Of a stretch of DNA of 64,000 nt, positions 16,422 to 24,404 are shown one piece after another (the stretch's first letter is position 1; every line of letters begins with the position of its first letter). The stretch comes from Bacillus rubiinfantis (GTDB lineage: Bacteria; Bacillota; Bacilli; Bacillales; Cytobacillaceae): NCBI GenBank assembly GCA_000752035.1, contig CCFE01000021.1, positions 186,001 to 250,000 of the forward strand, given 5' to 3'. The translations under genes were made by a program, and so were the position numbers. The notes under the pieces are model-generated. The model saw nothing but the letters and a program-made list of their open reading frames with translations, made no database searches and was not told the DNA's origin.

Positions 16422-16667
16422 TTACATTTGTTGTTCGCCAAACTTAGCAAAGGTTCGTTCATCTTCGATTAACCCGCAAGAACCGCACTGAATTCGATAT
16501 TCAGGCCCATTATATGGACGGTGAAAGGGTTCCAATTCAATTTCTTGATATTCTTTAATGATGTTACCTGTTTGTGGATCAACTCTTACTGATTGGGCTA
16601 CTTGTTGGATAATATTAAAACGGCTGCGGTTGGTTTTGCAGTTTGGACAACGATAAGGTGTGGACAT
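16422..16667 (-). CDS. small zinc-ribbon-like protein
   Basis: Hypothetical protein of 81 residues with two Cys pairs, CPNC (residues 8-11) and CGSC near residue 61, spaced as in a zinc ribbon, around a middle part rich in Glu and Pro. No known family name comes to mind. AAAGGAG lies 7 nt before the start. It lies downstream of the spore-protein group on the same strand but 120 bp away and behind a hairpin, so it is probably a separate unit. Confidence 0.7.
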   Translation of the reverse strand: MSTPYRCPNCKTNRSRFNIIQQVAQSVRVDPQTGNIIKEYQEIELEPFHRPYNGPEYRIQCGSCGLIEDERTFAKFGEQQM

Positions 16668-16762
16668 ATGTAACTCCTTTCAATTTTATTAGTACTTTAT
16701 TTTTTCCTCCAGGTACAATGAATATGTAAGCATTCAATTGAGTAGTTTTAGAGTGCTGGGGT

Positions 16763-16799
16763 ACACATGAAAAGGACAGGAGTCCGTCCTTTTATGTGT
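16763..16799. terminator. hairpin between LNIG-motif gene and zinc-ribbon gene
   Basis: Long stem ACACATGAAAAGGAC / GTCCTTTTATGTGT (one unpaired base) with a 7-nt loop; T-rich on both sides, probably ending the reverse spore-protein operon. Confidence 0.6.
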
Positions 16800-16989
16800 T
16801 TCTTAAGGGAGGTTGTTCGGCAATTTCTATCCCAAGCTTTTCTTTTAACTTTTTTTGCAAGAGCGAAGATACATTAGTTTCATAGCTTGAGCCAATATTC
16901 AACATTCCGGTTACATCATCAATGGCTATCGTACCGAATTGGATTCTGTTAACTGAATTTTTTATTGTAATTTTCTTCACTGTAAACAT
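16792..16989 (-). CDS. small LNIG-motif protein, GerPC-like
   Basis: Protein of 65 residues with KKITIKNSVNRIQFGTIAID followed by the motif GMLNIGSSYETN. The FGxLxIxxLxGxLNIGxxY pattern recurs in the larger protein at 51395-51814 and resembles the core of the germination protein GerPC. It lies downstream of an Hsp20 gene and two GerPA/PF-type genes on the same strand, which supports a spore-coat or inner-spore role. Assignment to GerPC is by motif only. Confidence 0.6.
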   Translation of the reverse strand: MFTVKKITIKNSVNRIQFGTIAIDDVTGMLNIGSSYETNVSSLLQKKLKEKLGIEIAEQPPLRNT

Positions 16990-17049
16990 GGAACCTCCCT
17001 GAAAAAAAGATGATATGATAGTTTTAGTCTTATGCTCGAGGGAGAGTGC

Positions 17050-17538
17050 TTATGAAATTTCTGTTACATCAATCTGAGAAAACTGCATATCAATATTTTT
17101 AGGAATCTTTACCTCCAAAATTCCGTCCTTGTAATTGGCAGCAGCCCCTTTCTTTTTGACAATGGCAGGGAGTGTAATCGTGTGTTTATCGTCCTGCTCA
17201 GGAATATGTTCTAGAATTAACTGATTGGACGTATGATAAACGCGAAGCTTTTGAATCCAATCCGCGTGTTTAATTGTAATACGGACATAAACATAATCAT
17301 GTGTTTCAAAGGCTTGTGCTTGTAAGCCGCTGCTAGCTGCTGACTGCTGCTGAGGGCCGGAGGATTGGAGATTGCCGAAAAAATCCTGAGGATTAGTCAT
17401 CCTCTTCATATTTTCAGGAAAAACATTACCAATAATATCTTGAACATACTTATCAATCTGATTGGGCTGCATCTTTTCCAGTGTTTCTTTGATATCTTTG
17501 TTGAAAGGAAATATATTCCAAGGAAACATACCCGTCAT
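17050..17538 (-). CDS. Hsp20/alpha-crystallin family protein, spore type
   Basis: Small heat-shock-like protein of 162 residues. The C-terminal ~85 residues form the alpha-crystallin fold (YVYVRITIKHADWIQKLRVY ... LPAIVKKKG... GILEVKIPK); the N-terminus is Pro/Phe-rich followed by a Gln/Ser linker. In bacilli such divergent Hsp20 proteins (CotP/YdfT-like) are often spore-coat linked. It is 15 bp from the neighbouring GerPA/PF-type gene, so cotranscribed. A paralogue lies at 50816-51307 with a similar partner. Confidence 0.8.
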   Translation of the reverse strand: MTGMFPWNIFPFNKDIKETLEKMQPNQIDKYVQDIIGNVFPENMKRMTNPQDFFGNLQSSGPQQQSAASSGLQAQAFETHDYVYVRITIKHADWIQKLRVYHTSNQLILEHIPEQDDKHTITLPAIVKKKGAAANYKDGILEVKIPKNIDMQFSQIDVTEIS

Positions 17539-17552
17539 CCTTTCACAATTGA

Positions 17553-17795
17553 TTAAATTTGATTTAAGTTCGGCAGGGAAGGATTGGCGATTTGGTCTTG
17601 ATCACTAATATCAATATCCGTGTAATTGTTGATTTGTCCAGAAGTTGCTGGGGATAAATCACCAAAGGCCATATTTGTCCCGATTAATTTTGTATTTGCT
17701 GTATGAGAATTATGAATAATAGGGCCAAAATCGATATTACCATTATTATTAATGGCATTAGTTTTAACATTGAAAATATTTATTTGAAAGGGCAT
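17553..17795 (-). CDS. GerPA/GerPF-type spore germination protein
   Basis: Protein of 80 residues with the family pattern: INIFNVKTNAINNNGNIDFG, then HNSHTANTK and FGDLSPATSG. GerPA/GerPF-type proteins help nutrients reach germinant receptors through the coat. The start has AAAGGACTG upstream. It is 16 bp behind the paralogue at 17812 and before the Hsp20 gene. Confidence 0.78.
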   Translation of the reverse strand: MPFQINIFNVKTNAINNNGNIDFGPIIHNSHTANTKLIGTNMAFGDLSPATSGQINNYTDIDISDQDQIANPSLPNLNQI

Positions 17796-17811
17796 GAGTA
17801 TTTTCAGTCCT

Positions 17812-18063
17812 TTATTTATGATAAATTGGATTTGTTACAACATTAGAAGGATCCGCAATATCACCCATATCATTAATATCTGGATCAATAAATACATTTT
17901 CCATTGCAGCAGTAGGAGGTGCGAAGTCCCCGTAAGAGGAATTTTGACCTTGCGATTTTGAATTAGCTGTATGAGCATTATGAAGTGCTTCACCGATGTT
18001 GACAGACCCGTTGTTAGATACGCTGTTGATTTTAAAGCTAAAGATATTTATGACTGTCTGCAT
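17812..18063 (-). CDS. GerPA/GerPF-type spore germination protein, first gene of operon
   Basis: Protein of 83 residues, paralogous to the next gene: INIFSFKINSVSNNGSVNIG, HNAHTANSKSQG, YGDFAPPTA. AAAAGGATGTGA precedes the start. Upstream on the reverse strand is AC, 17 nt, CATAAGATG, one base short of a sigma-K promoter; this fits mother-cell expression but is weak. Leads the group 18063 down to 16792. Confidence 0.78.
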   Translation of the reverse strand: MQTVINIFSFKINSVSNNGSVNIGEALHNAHTANSKSQGQNSSYGDFAPPTAAMENVFIDPDINDMGDIADPSNVVTNPIYHK

Positions 18064-18224
18064 GCTGTCACATCCTTTTAAGTTGATATCCCATCTTATG
18101 CAAGCAAATGCCCATTCGTTATTAATTCTTTGCTTTTAAAGGATGATAGCAAATATTTGCGTTAATGATTAAATCTTTTTAACATAAAAATAAGGTAAAT
18201 TTTATGATTGGAGAGGGACTTTTG

Positions 18225-18998
18225 GTGAGAAGGAAAACTGCTTTGATCACTGGTGGAGCTTCTGGAATTGGAAAAAACACTGCTATTCAGTTAGCGAAGA
18301 ATGGATTTCAAGTTGTCATTAATTACCGAAATAGTGAAACAGAAGCCAATTCTTTAGCAAAACATATCCATGAATGTTATGGCACAACCTGCATGATTAT
18401 TCAGGGGGATGTTGCCAAACAAGAGGATTGCAGCAGAATGGTGGAGGAGGCACTAACAGCTTGCGATACAATAGATGTATTAATTCATAATGCCGGACCA
18501 TACATACATGAAAGAAAAAAAATGACCGATTACAACTTTGAGGAATGGCATTATTTGCTGAACGGAAATCTATCAGCGGTTTTTTATTTGTCTAAATTGA
18601 TAATTCCAATCATGCGAAAACAGCGATGGGGCAGAATTATTACCTTAGGATTTGACCGCGTTGAATCTGCTCCCGGATGGATTTATCGTTCTGCATTCGC
18701 AGCCGCCAAAACGGGCCTTGCTTCGCTTACAAGAACGATAGCAATTGAGGAAGCAGAATATGGTATTACTGCTAATATGGTCTCTCCAGGTGATATTACA
18801 AATAATTGGAAGGAGAAATTAATTAACGATTCAAGGTTTGCGATGATAGAGGAACAATCTCTTCAAAGAGCAGGAACCGGTGAGGATATCGCCCGTGTTA
18901 TTGATTTTCTTATTGATGAGAATTCAGATTTTATTACTGGCAGTGTGATTCCTGTGACTGGAGGGGTTAATGTATTGGGAAAGGTATATAAGGAATAA
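18225..18998 (+). CDS. SDR-family protein lacking the catalytic Ser/Tyr
   Basis: Short-chain dehydrogenase/reductase fold, 257 residues. The nucleotide site is intact (TGGASGIG at 9-16; NAG at 89-91). The active site is not: where YxxxK is expected there is Phe158-A-A-A-Lys162 (RSAFAAAK), and the usual Ser segment reads IITLGFDR. It may bind NAD(P)H without classical reduction. GTG 18225 is preferred (GGAGAGGGA 7 nt upstream); ATG 18204 precedes that site. Some Bacillus FabG-like proteins may share this; not classed further. Confidence 0.82.
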   Translation: MRRKTALITGGASGIGKNTAIQLAKNGFQVVINYRNSETEANSLAKHIHECYGTTCMIIQGDVAKQEDCSRMVEEALTACDTIDVLIHNAGPYIHERKKMTDYNFEEWHYLLNGNLSAVFYLSKLIIPIMRKQRWGRIITLGFDRVESAPGWIYRSAFAAAKTGLASLTRTIAIEEAEYGITANMVSPGDITNNWKEKLINDSRFAMIEEQSLQRAGTGEDIARVIDFLIDENSDFITGSVIPVTGGVNVLGKVYKE

Positions 18999-19029
18999 AA
19001 AAGCAATCGACTGCGCGATTGCTTTTTTT
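18997..19029. terminator. bidirectional terminator between SDR and GNAT genes
   Basis: Perfect 13-bp stem AAAAAAGCAATCG / CGATTGCTTTTTT around a 6-nt loop; A/T runs on both sides suit both convergent genes. Confidence 0.88.
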
Positions 19030-19587
19030 CTATGCTTCCAATAGTTGCGTCTCTTCCTGAGGCGAGCCACTGCGGAGCAGGTGTAGAGTATATAAATCTT
19101 TTGGTATTTCATATAAATCATAGATTTCACCAGTTGCATTTAGCTCTTGATAGATAGTTTTACGACTTTCGTTAGCATTCATAGTATAAGGCAGTTTTTC
19201 GGCTGCTTTTCGGGAACGGATATTTTCTTTTCGTATCCGCATAAATACCGTTTCAATTTCTAACTCATAAAATAATTCTTGGAAGAAGGCCTCTTTAGCT
19301 ATTTTATTATAGCCTTGGCCATGATATGGCTTCCCAAGCCAAGTACCTAAAAACCCAGCGTGACTTTTAATATCAAACAGAGTAATCGTGCCAATCGGCG
19401 TTCCCCACTCATCAAGAATGGTTCGTGAAATTAATTCCCCACGTTCCTCTGCTTCCATCGTCTGCTTGGTTAAAAATAAAAATTCTTCATATGATGCTGC
19501 TTTTTGGCGCACAAAAGGGAAGACATCCCGATGCGTCATCAATTCATACAGTACATGGCTCTCGTGAAGTTCACGTTTTTTCAGCAT
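19030..19587 (-). CDS. GNAT family N-acetyltransferase
   Basis: Acetyl-CoA-dependent acetyltransferase of 185 residues, RimJ/RimL-like. The acetyl-CoA loop is the GTWLGKPYHGQGYNKIAKEA region; strand beta-4 holds TITLFDI. I start at 19587 (MLKKRELHESH) because GGAGGG lies 6 nt upstream; a longer in-frame reading up to 19725 runs through a structured, tRNA T-arm-like leader and is not coding-like. Substrate unknown. Confidence 0.82.
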   Translation of the reverse strand: MLKKRELHESHVLYELMTHRDVFPFVRQKAASYEEFLFLTKQTMEAEERGELISRTILDEWGTPIGTITLFDIKSHAGFLGTWLGKPYHGQGYNKIAKEAFFQELFYELEIETVFMRIRKENIRSRKAAEKLPYTMNANESRKTIYQELNATGEIYDLYEIPKDLYTLHLLRSGSPQEETQLLEA

Positions 19588-19635
19588 GCGAATCCCTCCA
19601 TAATAGGGCACTCCGCTCCAAAAATAACAAAGCGG

Positions 19636-19715
19636 CCCACCCTCGAAATTTTTTGTATACGTAGCATAAAAAATTTCGGGGTGGGAATCGAACCCACTAG
19701 AACCAGTTAACTGGT
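19636..19715 (-). other. structured leader: 18-bp hairpin, tRNA T-arm-like element and palindrome
   Basis: Read on the reverse strand, upstream of the acetyltransferase: a perfect 14-bp palindrome ACCAGTTAACTGGT (19702-19715), then GTGGGTTCGATTCCCAC (19681-19697), which is a complete tRNA T-arm with a 7-nt TTCGATT loop, then a long hairpin with arms 19668-19685 and 19636-19654 and a 13-nt loop. No acceptor or anticodon stem can be built, so it is not a tRNA gene. It fills most of the 300-bp gap between the GNAT and amidohydrolase genes. Confidence 0.6.
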
Positions 19716-19888
19716 GGCGCACCATTTGCCTTCCCTATTTCATTTTTGTTGTTACCGTTAAAACAGAATAAACCCCCAAATATGGTTAAAAAAGTTTCAT
19801 CTAGAGTATCATACAAGAAAAAGAGCGAAAAGAAAATAGTTTTTATAGGGAATTGCGCCTAAATTTTTTCCTCTATTTCATCATTTTT

Positions 19889-21016
19889 CTACAAATTTTG
19901 ATAGATCACTTCGCCGCTAATCATGGTCCAGCATGGTTTTGCTAAATAATGGAATGGGTGATGACTCCATAAGACTAAATCCGCTTGTTTCCCCACTTCA
20001 ATGCTGCCAACGAGATGGTCGATTTTTAAATTTTTTGCAGGTAAAAGCGTTATCCCCTCCAATGCCTTTTGTTCAGATAGTCCTTCTCTAACCGCTAAGC
20101 TAGCACAAATGTTTAAGTATTGAATTGGTATGTAGGGGTGGTCCGTCGTAATCGAAACATCAATATCGTATTTCGATAATTCGCAATAGGTTTTCCAAGT
20201 TTTATTTTTTAGTTCAACCTTTGATCTTCTTGTTAGCGTTGGTCCGACGGATACTTGAAGATGTCTTCCTGCGAGTTCTTCGGCAATGAGATGTCCTTCA
20301 GTACAATGTTCAATTCGTAAATCAAGATTAAACTCTTCTGCGAATCTCAGTGCCGTGATAATATCATCAGCTCGATGTGCGTGAATGCGCACGGGGATTT
20401 CTCTCTTTAGTGCCATAACAAGCGGGCGGATTCTTAGATTATCTGGATTATCCGTATGAAGCGCCTGATAAAAGGCTTCGCGTAACATACCCATAATCCC
20501 CATCCGCGTAACTGATTCATTTTTTCCTTGACTATGGATCCTCTTCGGATTTTCTCCCAATGCAATTTTGAGACCGGCAATTTCTTCAATAATCATCTTT
20601 TTGATATTTTTCCCAGTAGTTTTAATAACAGAAGTAGTTCCACCTATAATGTTGGCACTTCCTGGCATAATATGGACGGTTGTTACCCCGCTTTTTACTG
20701 CATCCGAAAAAGCTGGATCAAGAGGATAAACACCATCAATGGCACGAACATGCGGTGTTACTGCTTCGGCGGTCTCATTAGCGTCATTTCCGGCCCAGCC
20801 AGTACCCTCGTCATAGAGACCTAAATGAGTATGGACATCAATAAAACCGGGAAATAGGAACCGTCCCGTGCAATCAATAATCTTACAAGTTGGAGGTACG
20901 GGGATATCCCTGCCAACTTTTACAATCTTTCCGTTTTCAATAAAGACATCTCCATTATTCATTGGCGCAACTGTAATCGGATATACACAAGCATTTTTTA
21001 ATAATAAACGTTTCAT
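19889..21016 (-). CDS. metal-dependent amidohydrolase (imidazolonepropionase-like)
   Basis: TIM-barrel amidohydrolase of 375 residues. The HxH metal pair is in FIDVHTHLG, further ligands in RIHAHRADD, RIEHCTEGH and the Asp in ITTDHPY; the N-terminal strand (LFIENGKIVKVG) and C-terminal ADLVLW are typical of dihydroorotase/hydantoinase-like enzymes. The substrate is unknown. ATG 21016 follows AGAAAGGTTTGATT; a longer in-frame start at 21055 lacks a site. Confidence 0.85.
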   Translation of the reverse strand: MKRLLLKNACVYPITVAPMNNGDVFIENGKIVKVGRDIPVPPTCKIIDCTGRFLFPGFIDVHTHLGLYDEGTGWAGNDANETAEAVTPHVRAIDGVYPLDPAFSDAVKSGVTTVHIMPGSANIIGGTTSVIKTTGKNIKKMIIEEIAGLKIALGENPKRIHSQGKNESVTRMGIMGMLREAFYQALHTDNPDNLRIRPLVMALKREIPVRIHAHRADDIITALRFAEEFNLDLRIEHCTEGHLIAEELAGRHLQVSVGPTLTRRSKVELKNKTWKTYCELSKYDIDVSITTDHPYIPIQYLNICASLAVREGLSEQKALEGITLLPAKNLKIDHLVGSIEVGKQADLVLWSHHPFHYLAKPCWTMISGEVIYQNL

Positions 21017-21165
21017 AATCAAACCTTTCTTTCTGAAGTTGATAGGTTGTATCAAGCAAGCGATTACTGTTATTGTACTGATTCCTGTTAAATAGTATGA
21101 AACATTTAATGGTCTGATACGTATTTAATATAGTAAGAAATAAAATTCCAGTGGAGGAAACGGTT

Positions 21166-21489
21166 ATGATTAAAAGTGAAGAAAGAATGTTAGCTGCACT
21201 TATATATGTTCTTAGTTTTTTTGCACCTGTTCTTGGCCCGCTCATTATATGGTTATTAAAAAGGGAAGAATCCTCTTTTATTGATTACCATGGAAAAGAA
21301 TATTTTAACTTTTTTATCTCATACTCCATATACCTCTTTATTAGCGGCTTATTAACCATCGTTTTGATTGGCTTTATTGGTTTATTTGCACTGGGAATTA
21401 TGATGTTCGTGTTTACGATTATCGCGGCGATTAAAGCATACGAAGGCAGTTTATACCAGTTTCCGCTGATCATTAGATTAATTAAATAA
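21166..21489 (+). CDS. DUF4870 domain membrane protein
   Basis: Membrane protein of 107 residues with three hydrophobic helices and the DUF4870 opening EERMLAALIYVLSFFAPVLG, then IDYHGKEYFNF. Function unknown. ATG 21166 follows GTGGAGGAA, which is itself part of an in-frame GTG at 21151 that is less likely. No obvious operon partner. Confidence 0.82.
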   Translation: MIKSEERMLAALIYVLSFFAPVLGPLIIWLLKREESSFIDYHGKEYFNFFISYSIYLFISGLLTIVLIGFIGLFALGIMMFVFTIIAAIKAYEGSLYQFPLIIRLIK

Positions 21490-21594
21490 CAAGAATTCAG
21501 TAAAATAATAAGTCTTTTCAGTTTGCAATTGAGGAAGGATACTCTATAATGTCTATTATTCATTTTTAAAGTTAACTGGAAGGACGAGTTTGAA

Positions 21595-22449
21595 ATGGCA
21601 AATGGAGTCGGCTTGGTTTTAGAAGGCGGCGGTATGCGTGGCGTCTATACAGCAGGGGTTTTGGAGTATTTCCTTGAGCAGGAGATTTTTTTTCCATACG
21701 TCATAGGGGTTTCCGCTGGAGCTTGTAATGCTGCTTCTTATTTATCAAAGCAAAAAGGCAGAAATAAACAGGTGACTATTGGATATGCGTCTGACCCGAG
21801 GTATATTTCGTGGGGAAATTTCTTTAGGCATCGACAATTTTTTGGAATGGATTTTATATTCAATGAAATTCCCAATAAATATGTTCCTTACCATTACGAT
21901 GTCTTCTATCAAAATGAAGCAGAATTTGTTGTTGGAACGACAGATTGTATTACTGGGGAGCCAGTATATTTTAACAAGCAAAATTATCGCAAAGAATTAC
22001 TTACAGTACTGCGTGCCTCAAGTTCTTTGCCATTTGTGGCACCAGAGGTTCATTTTCAAAATAAAATCTTGCTTGACGGTGGAATTAGTGACCCGATACC
22101 GATTAAGAAGGCTCAATCAGACGGCTTCAACAAAAATATTGTGATATTAACAAGGAATCCGGGTTATCGGAAAAAACCAAGTAAATTCTATTCAATTGTT
22201 AAGCGGAAGTACCCACATTATCAGGGGCTGCAAAATGCGCTGCGAAATCGGTACACGATTTATAATGAAACACTTGATTACTTGGAAGAAGAAGAAAAAC
22301 ATGAAAAAGTGTTGTTAATTCGTCCGACACAGCCTTTGACAGTTGGTCGGATGGAAAGAAACCCTGCTAAGTTAGAAGTTCTATATAACCAAGGCTATCT
22401 TGATGCAAAACAATCAGTTGATAGGGTGTTAGCCTTTATCCAGGAGTAA
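21595..22449 (+). CDS. patatin-like phospholipase
   Basis: Ser-Asp lipolytic enzyme of 284 residues. Oxyanion loop EGGGMRGVYTAGVLEYF, nucleophile elbow GVSAGA (Gly-x-Ser-x-Gly), catalytic Asp in DGGISDPIP. Bacterial patatins of this RssA-like size act on phospholipids or other acyl esters in the cytosol; the substrate is not known. GGAAGGAC lies 11-12 nt before ATG 21595. Followed by its own terminator. Confidence 0.9.
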   Translation: MANGVGLVLEGGGMRGVYTAGVLEYFLEQEIFFPYVIGVSAGACNAASYLSKQKGRNKQVTIGYASDPRYISWGNFFRHRQFFGMDFIFNEIPNKYVPYHYDVFYQNEAEFVVGTTDCITGEPVYFNKQNYRKELLTVLRASSSLPFVAPEVHFQNKILLDGGISDPIPIKKAQSDGFNKNIVILTRNPGYRKKPSKFYSIVKRKYPHYQGLQNALRNRYTIYNETLDYLEEEEKHEKVLLIRPTQPLTVGRMERNPAKLEVLYNQGYLDAKQSVDRVLAFIQE

Positions 22450-22475
22450 AAGAAGAGTCAGAGACTCTTCTTTTT
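22448..22475 (+). terminator. terminator after patatin gene
   Basis: Stem GAAGAGTC / GACTCTTC with a short loop and TTTTT, overlapping the stop codon. Confidence 0.8.
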
Positions 22476-22560
22476 CCATAAGTAAGAGAATTCTTCTATC
22501 ATTTTTTCTTGTATTTATTAATAAACTAGAAAAGAGGATTTGAAAAGAGGAGTTTTCGAA

Positions 22561-23349
22561 ATGAAGATAAATGAGTACTATTCTCACTCTGCAGATATTC
22601 ACTTAAATGGCAGTCTAGCAGCACTATTACCGGTTATTGGGATTATCGGTTGTTATGCAGCACTATTACATAACAAAGAGATACTAATTTTGACTTTTCC
22701 CTTTTTTGTTTGCAGCCTTTTATGCTTTCAAATCTATCTATTTCAAAAAAAGCATTCGATGGTTATAAAAAGGAACCAAGCGGATCTGGAAACAAGAAAA
22801 ATGGAGCAAACCTTTATAAAGGCTCGTGATTTTCTCGTATTCCCCACTAATACAACTGTTCCACGATTGCTTTTTTTCTATCCGGAAGGAAATTTAGCAG
22901 CAAGGATCGAGAGAATGCCTCGAAGGTTAAGTGATAAGAGACTATCACAAGTATTCATCCTCTATAATTCCGCAGATAAGGTTATGGGTCACTATATTAT
23001 TCAAGGTAGGTATTCAACTAGGATTGATGTGTATGATGCACAGCGGGAATATCTTGGATGTTTTCAAAAAAGGCGGCTTAGCTGGCATTCCTACCAAAAG
23101 GAGTTGCTAGATGCTTCCGGGAAAAGTAAAGGGCAAGTAAAGGGGTCTGCTGCATTCATGGATGAAATGGTGGTTGGCATGAATCAACAGGTGATCAGCC
23201 GTCTGCGCTGCGGCTTGATGCCTTTGGAATGGAGTCGTTTTTTTCCTAATCCTAATACGCCAGTTCTTTCATTTCCAATAGAGCTAGCAGAACAAGAGAA
23301 ATTATTGCAGCTGTCATTTGTCCTATATGAATATTGTATTGAGAGATAA
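22561..23349 (+). CDS. hypothetical two-TM membrane protein
   Basis: Protein of 262 residues with two N-terminal hydrophobic helices (about 22-45 and 49-68) and a large soluble C-terminal part of mixed alpha/beta character, rich in Arg and aromatic residues. The SQVFILYNSADKVMGHYIIQ region looks like a beta-rich, Tubby/LURP-type fold, but this is a guess. ATG 22561 follows AAGAGGAG. The next gene, dapF, begins 50 bp later and may be cotranscribed. Confidence 0.7.
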   Translation: MKINEYYSHSADIHLNGSLAALLPVIGIIGCYAALLHNKEILILTFPFFVCSLLCFQIYLFQKKHSMVIKRNQADLETRKMEQTFIKARDFLVFPTNTTVPRLLFFYPEGNLAARIERMPRRLSDKRLSQVFILYNSADKVMGHYIIQGRYSTRIDVYDAQREYLGCFQKRRLSWHSYQKELLDASGKSKGQVKGSAAFMDEMVVGMNQQVISRLRCGLMPLEWSRFFPNPNTPVLSFPIELAEQEKLLQLSFVLYEYCIER

Positions 23350-23399
23350 AATGTTTCTTTGGTATGATAGAGGTATACTTTTTTCGGGGGTAAACGGCA

Positions 23400-24383
23400 G
23401 TGAATATAAAGATGATAAAAGGTCATGGTTCTGGTAATGATTTTTTCCTAATTGATGAAATAACAAATGAATATCAGTTTGCAGATGAAGAACGCTCCTT
23501 TCTTGCGCGCTTGTTATGCCATCGTGACTCAGACTTAGGTGCAGATGGAATTCTTTTTGTATTAAAAAGTGAGCGGGCTGATGGCAGAATGCGCGTCTTT
23601 AATGCTGATGGTTCAGAAGCTTCCATGTGTGGGAATGGGTTGCGCCTTGTTGCTCGCTACCTTTGTGAGCTGTTAGGAAAAGAGACAGCAGTAGTTGAGA
23701 CGATGAAGGCAGATCTTAAGGTTGGAAAGCGGCCAGAGCTTTTCCCTGAAGTTCACACCTTTCAAGTAGAGATTTCACCGGTATTGTTTGATGTTAATGC
23801 ACTTCCACTTAAAATTAATCAGCCAACTTTATTTAATGAAAAGATTCACGGGTTATCGGATGATTTGCGCTTTACGGCGGTTGCTGTACCGAACCCGCAT
23901 CTCATTACATTGGTAGATGTCGACAGATTACAAAGTCCTATCCAGGAACAGATAAGTAAAAAAGTAAATGGATCTAATGATCTTTTTCCTGATGGCGTTA
24001 ATGTCAGCTTTGTAAACGTGCTTAATCTAGGGGCGATTTATGTCCGGACGTTTGAGCGCGGAGTTGGCTTTACGAACGCATGTGGCACGGCAATGTCAGC
24101 ATCTTCCTTAGTAACCTGTATGCAGGGATTAAATTCGTTTGAATCCACAATAGATGTATACAATAATGGCGGTAAAGTGCAGTGTGTTGTTCATAGATTC
24201 GAGGAAAAGTACAAAATTGACTTAATTGGCAATGCTACTTATCTGTTTAAGGCAGCTGTGGAGGTTGACCTAGAAAATGGGGCGTTTACAGTAAGGGAAA
24301 AACAAGCCTTCACAGAGCAGCTTTCGTATGAAAAGCTTCAGTCCGAGGTGCAACATTACTTACATGAATTTATTGAAGGATAA
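23400..24383 (+). CDS. dapF: diaminopimelate epimerase
   Basis: Converts LL- to meso-diaminopimelate for lysine and peptidoglycan synthesis. The two catalytic cysteines are in NADGSEASMCGNGLR (Cys77) and TNACGTAMSAS. At 327 residues it is longer than the usual 275-285, mainly through an extra C-terminal stretch after YLFKAAVEVD. GTG 23400 follows TCGGGGGTAA. The end coincides with a terminator, behind which a group II intron is inserted. Confidence 0.93.
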   Translation: MNIKMIKGHGSGNDFFLIDEITNEYQFADEERSFLARLLCHRDSDLGADGILFVLKSERADGRMRVFNADGSEASMCGNGLRLVARYLCELLGKETAVVETMKADLKVGKRPELFPEVHTFQVEISPVLFDVNALPLKINQPTLFNEKIHGLSDDLRFTAVAVPNPHLITLVDVDRLQSPIQEQISKKVNGSNDLFPDGVNVSFVNVLNLGAIYVRTFERGVGFTNACGTAMSASSLVTCMQGLNSFESTIDVYNNGGKVQCVVHRFEEKYKIDLIGNATYLFKAAVEVDLENGAFTVREKQAFTEQLSYEKLQSEVQHYLHEFIEG

Positions 24384-24404
24384 GAGGTTTGCTCTTATCC
24401 TTTT
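24378..24404 (+). terminator. dapF terminator, intron insertion point
   Basis: Nine-bp stem GGATAAGAG / CTCTTATCC with a 5-nt loop and TTTT; the group II intron begins at the next base. Confidence 0.85.

Noticed and set aside
19681..19715. A tRNA gene on the reverse strand
   Set aside because: Only the T-arm is present; the seven bases after it have no partner at the required distance and no anticodon stem can be drawn.
19588..19725. N-terminal extension of the GNAT frame (46 codons)
   Set aside because: It runs through the structured T-arm-like leader, gives the GFDSHP type of peptide often seen when tRNA-like DNA is translated, and the internal start at 19587 has a strong ribosome site.
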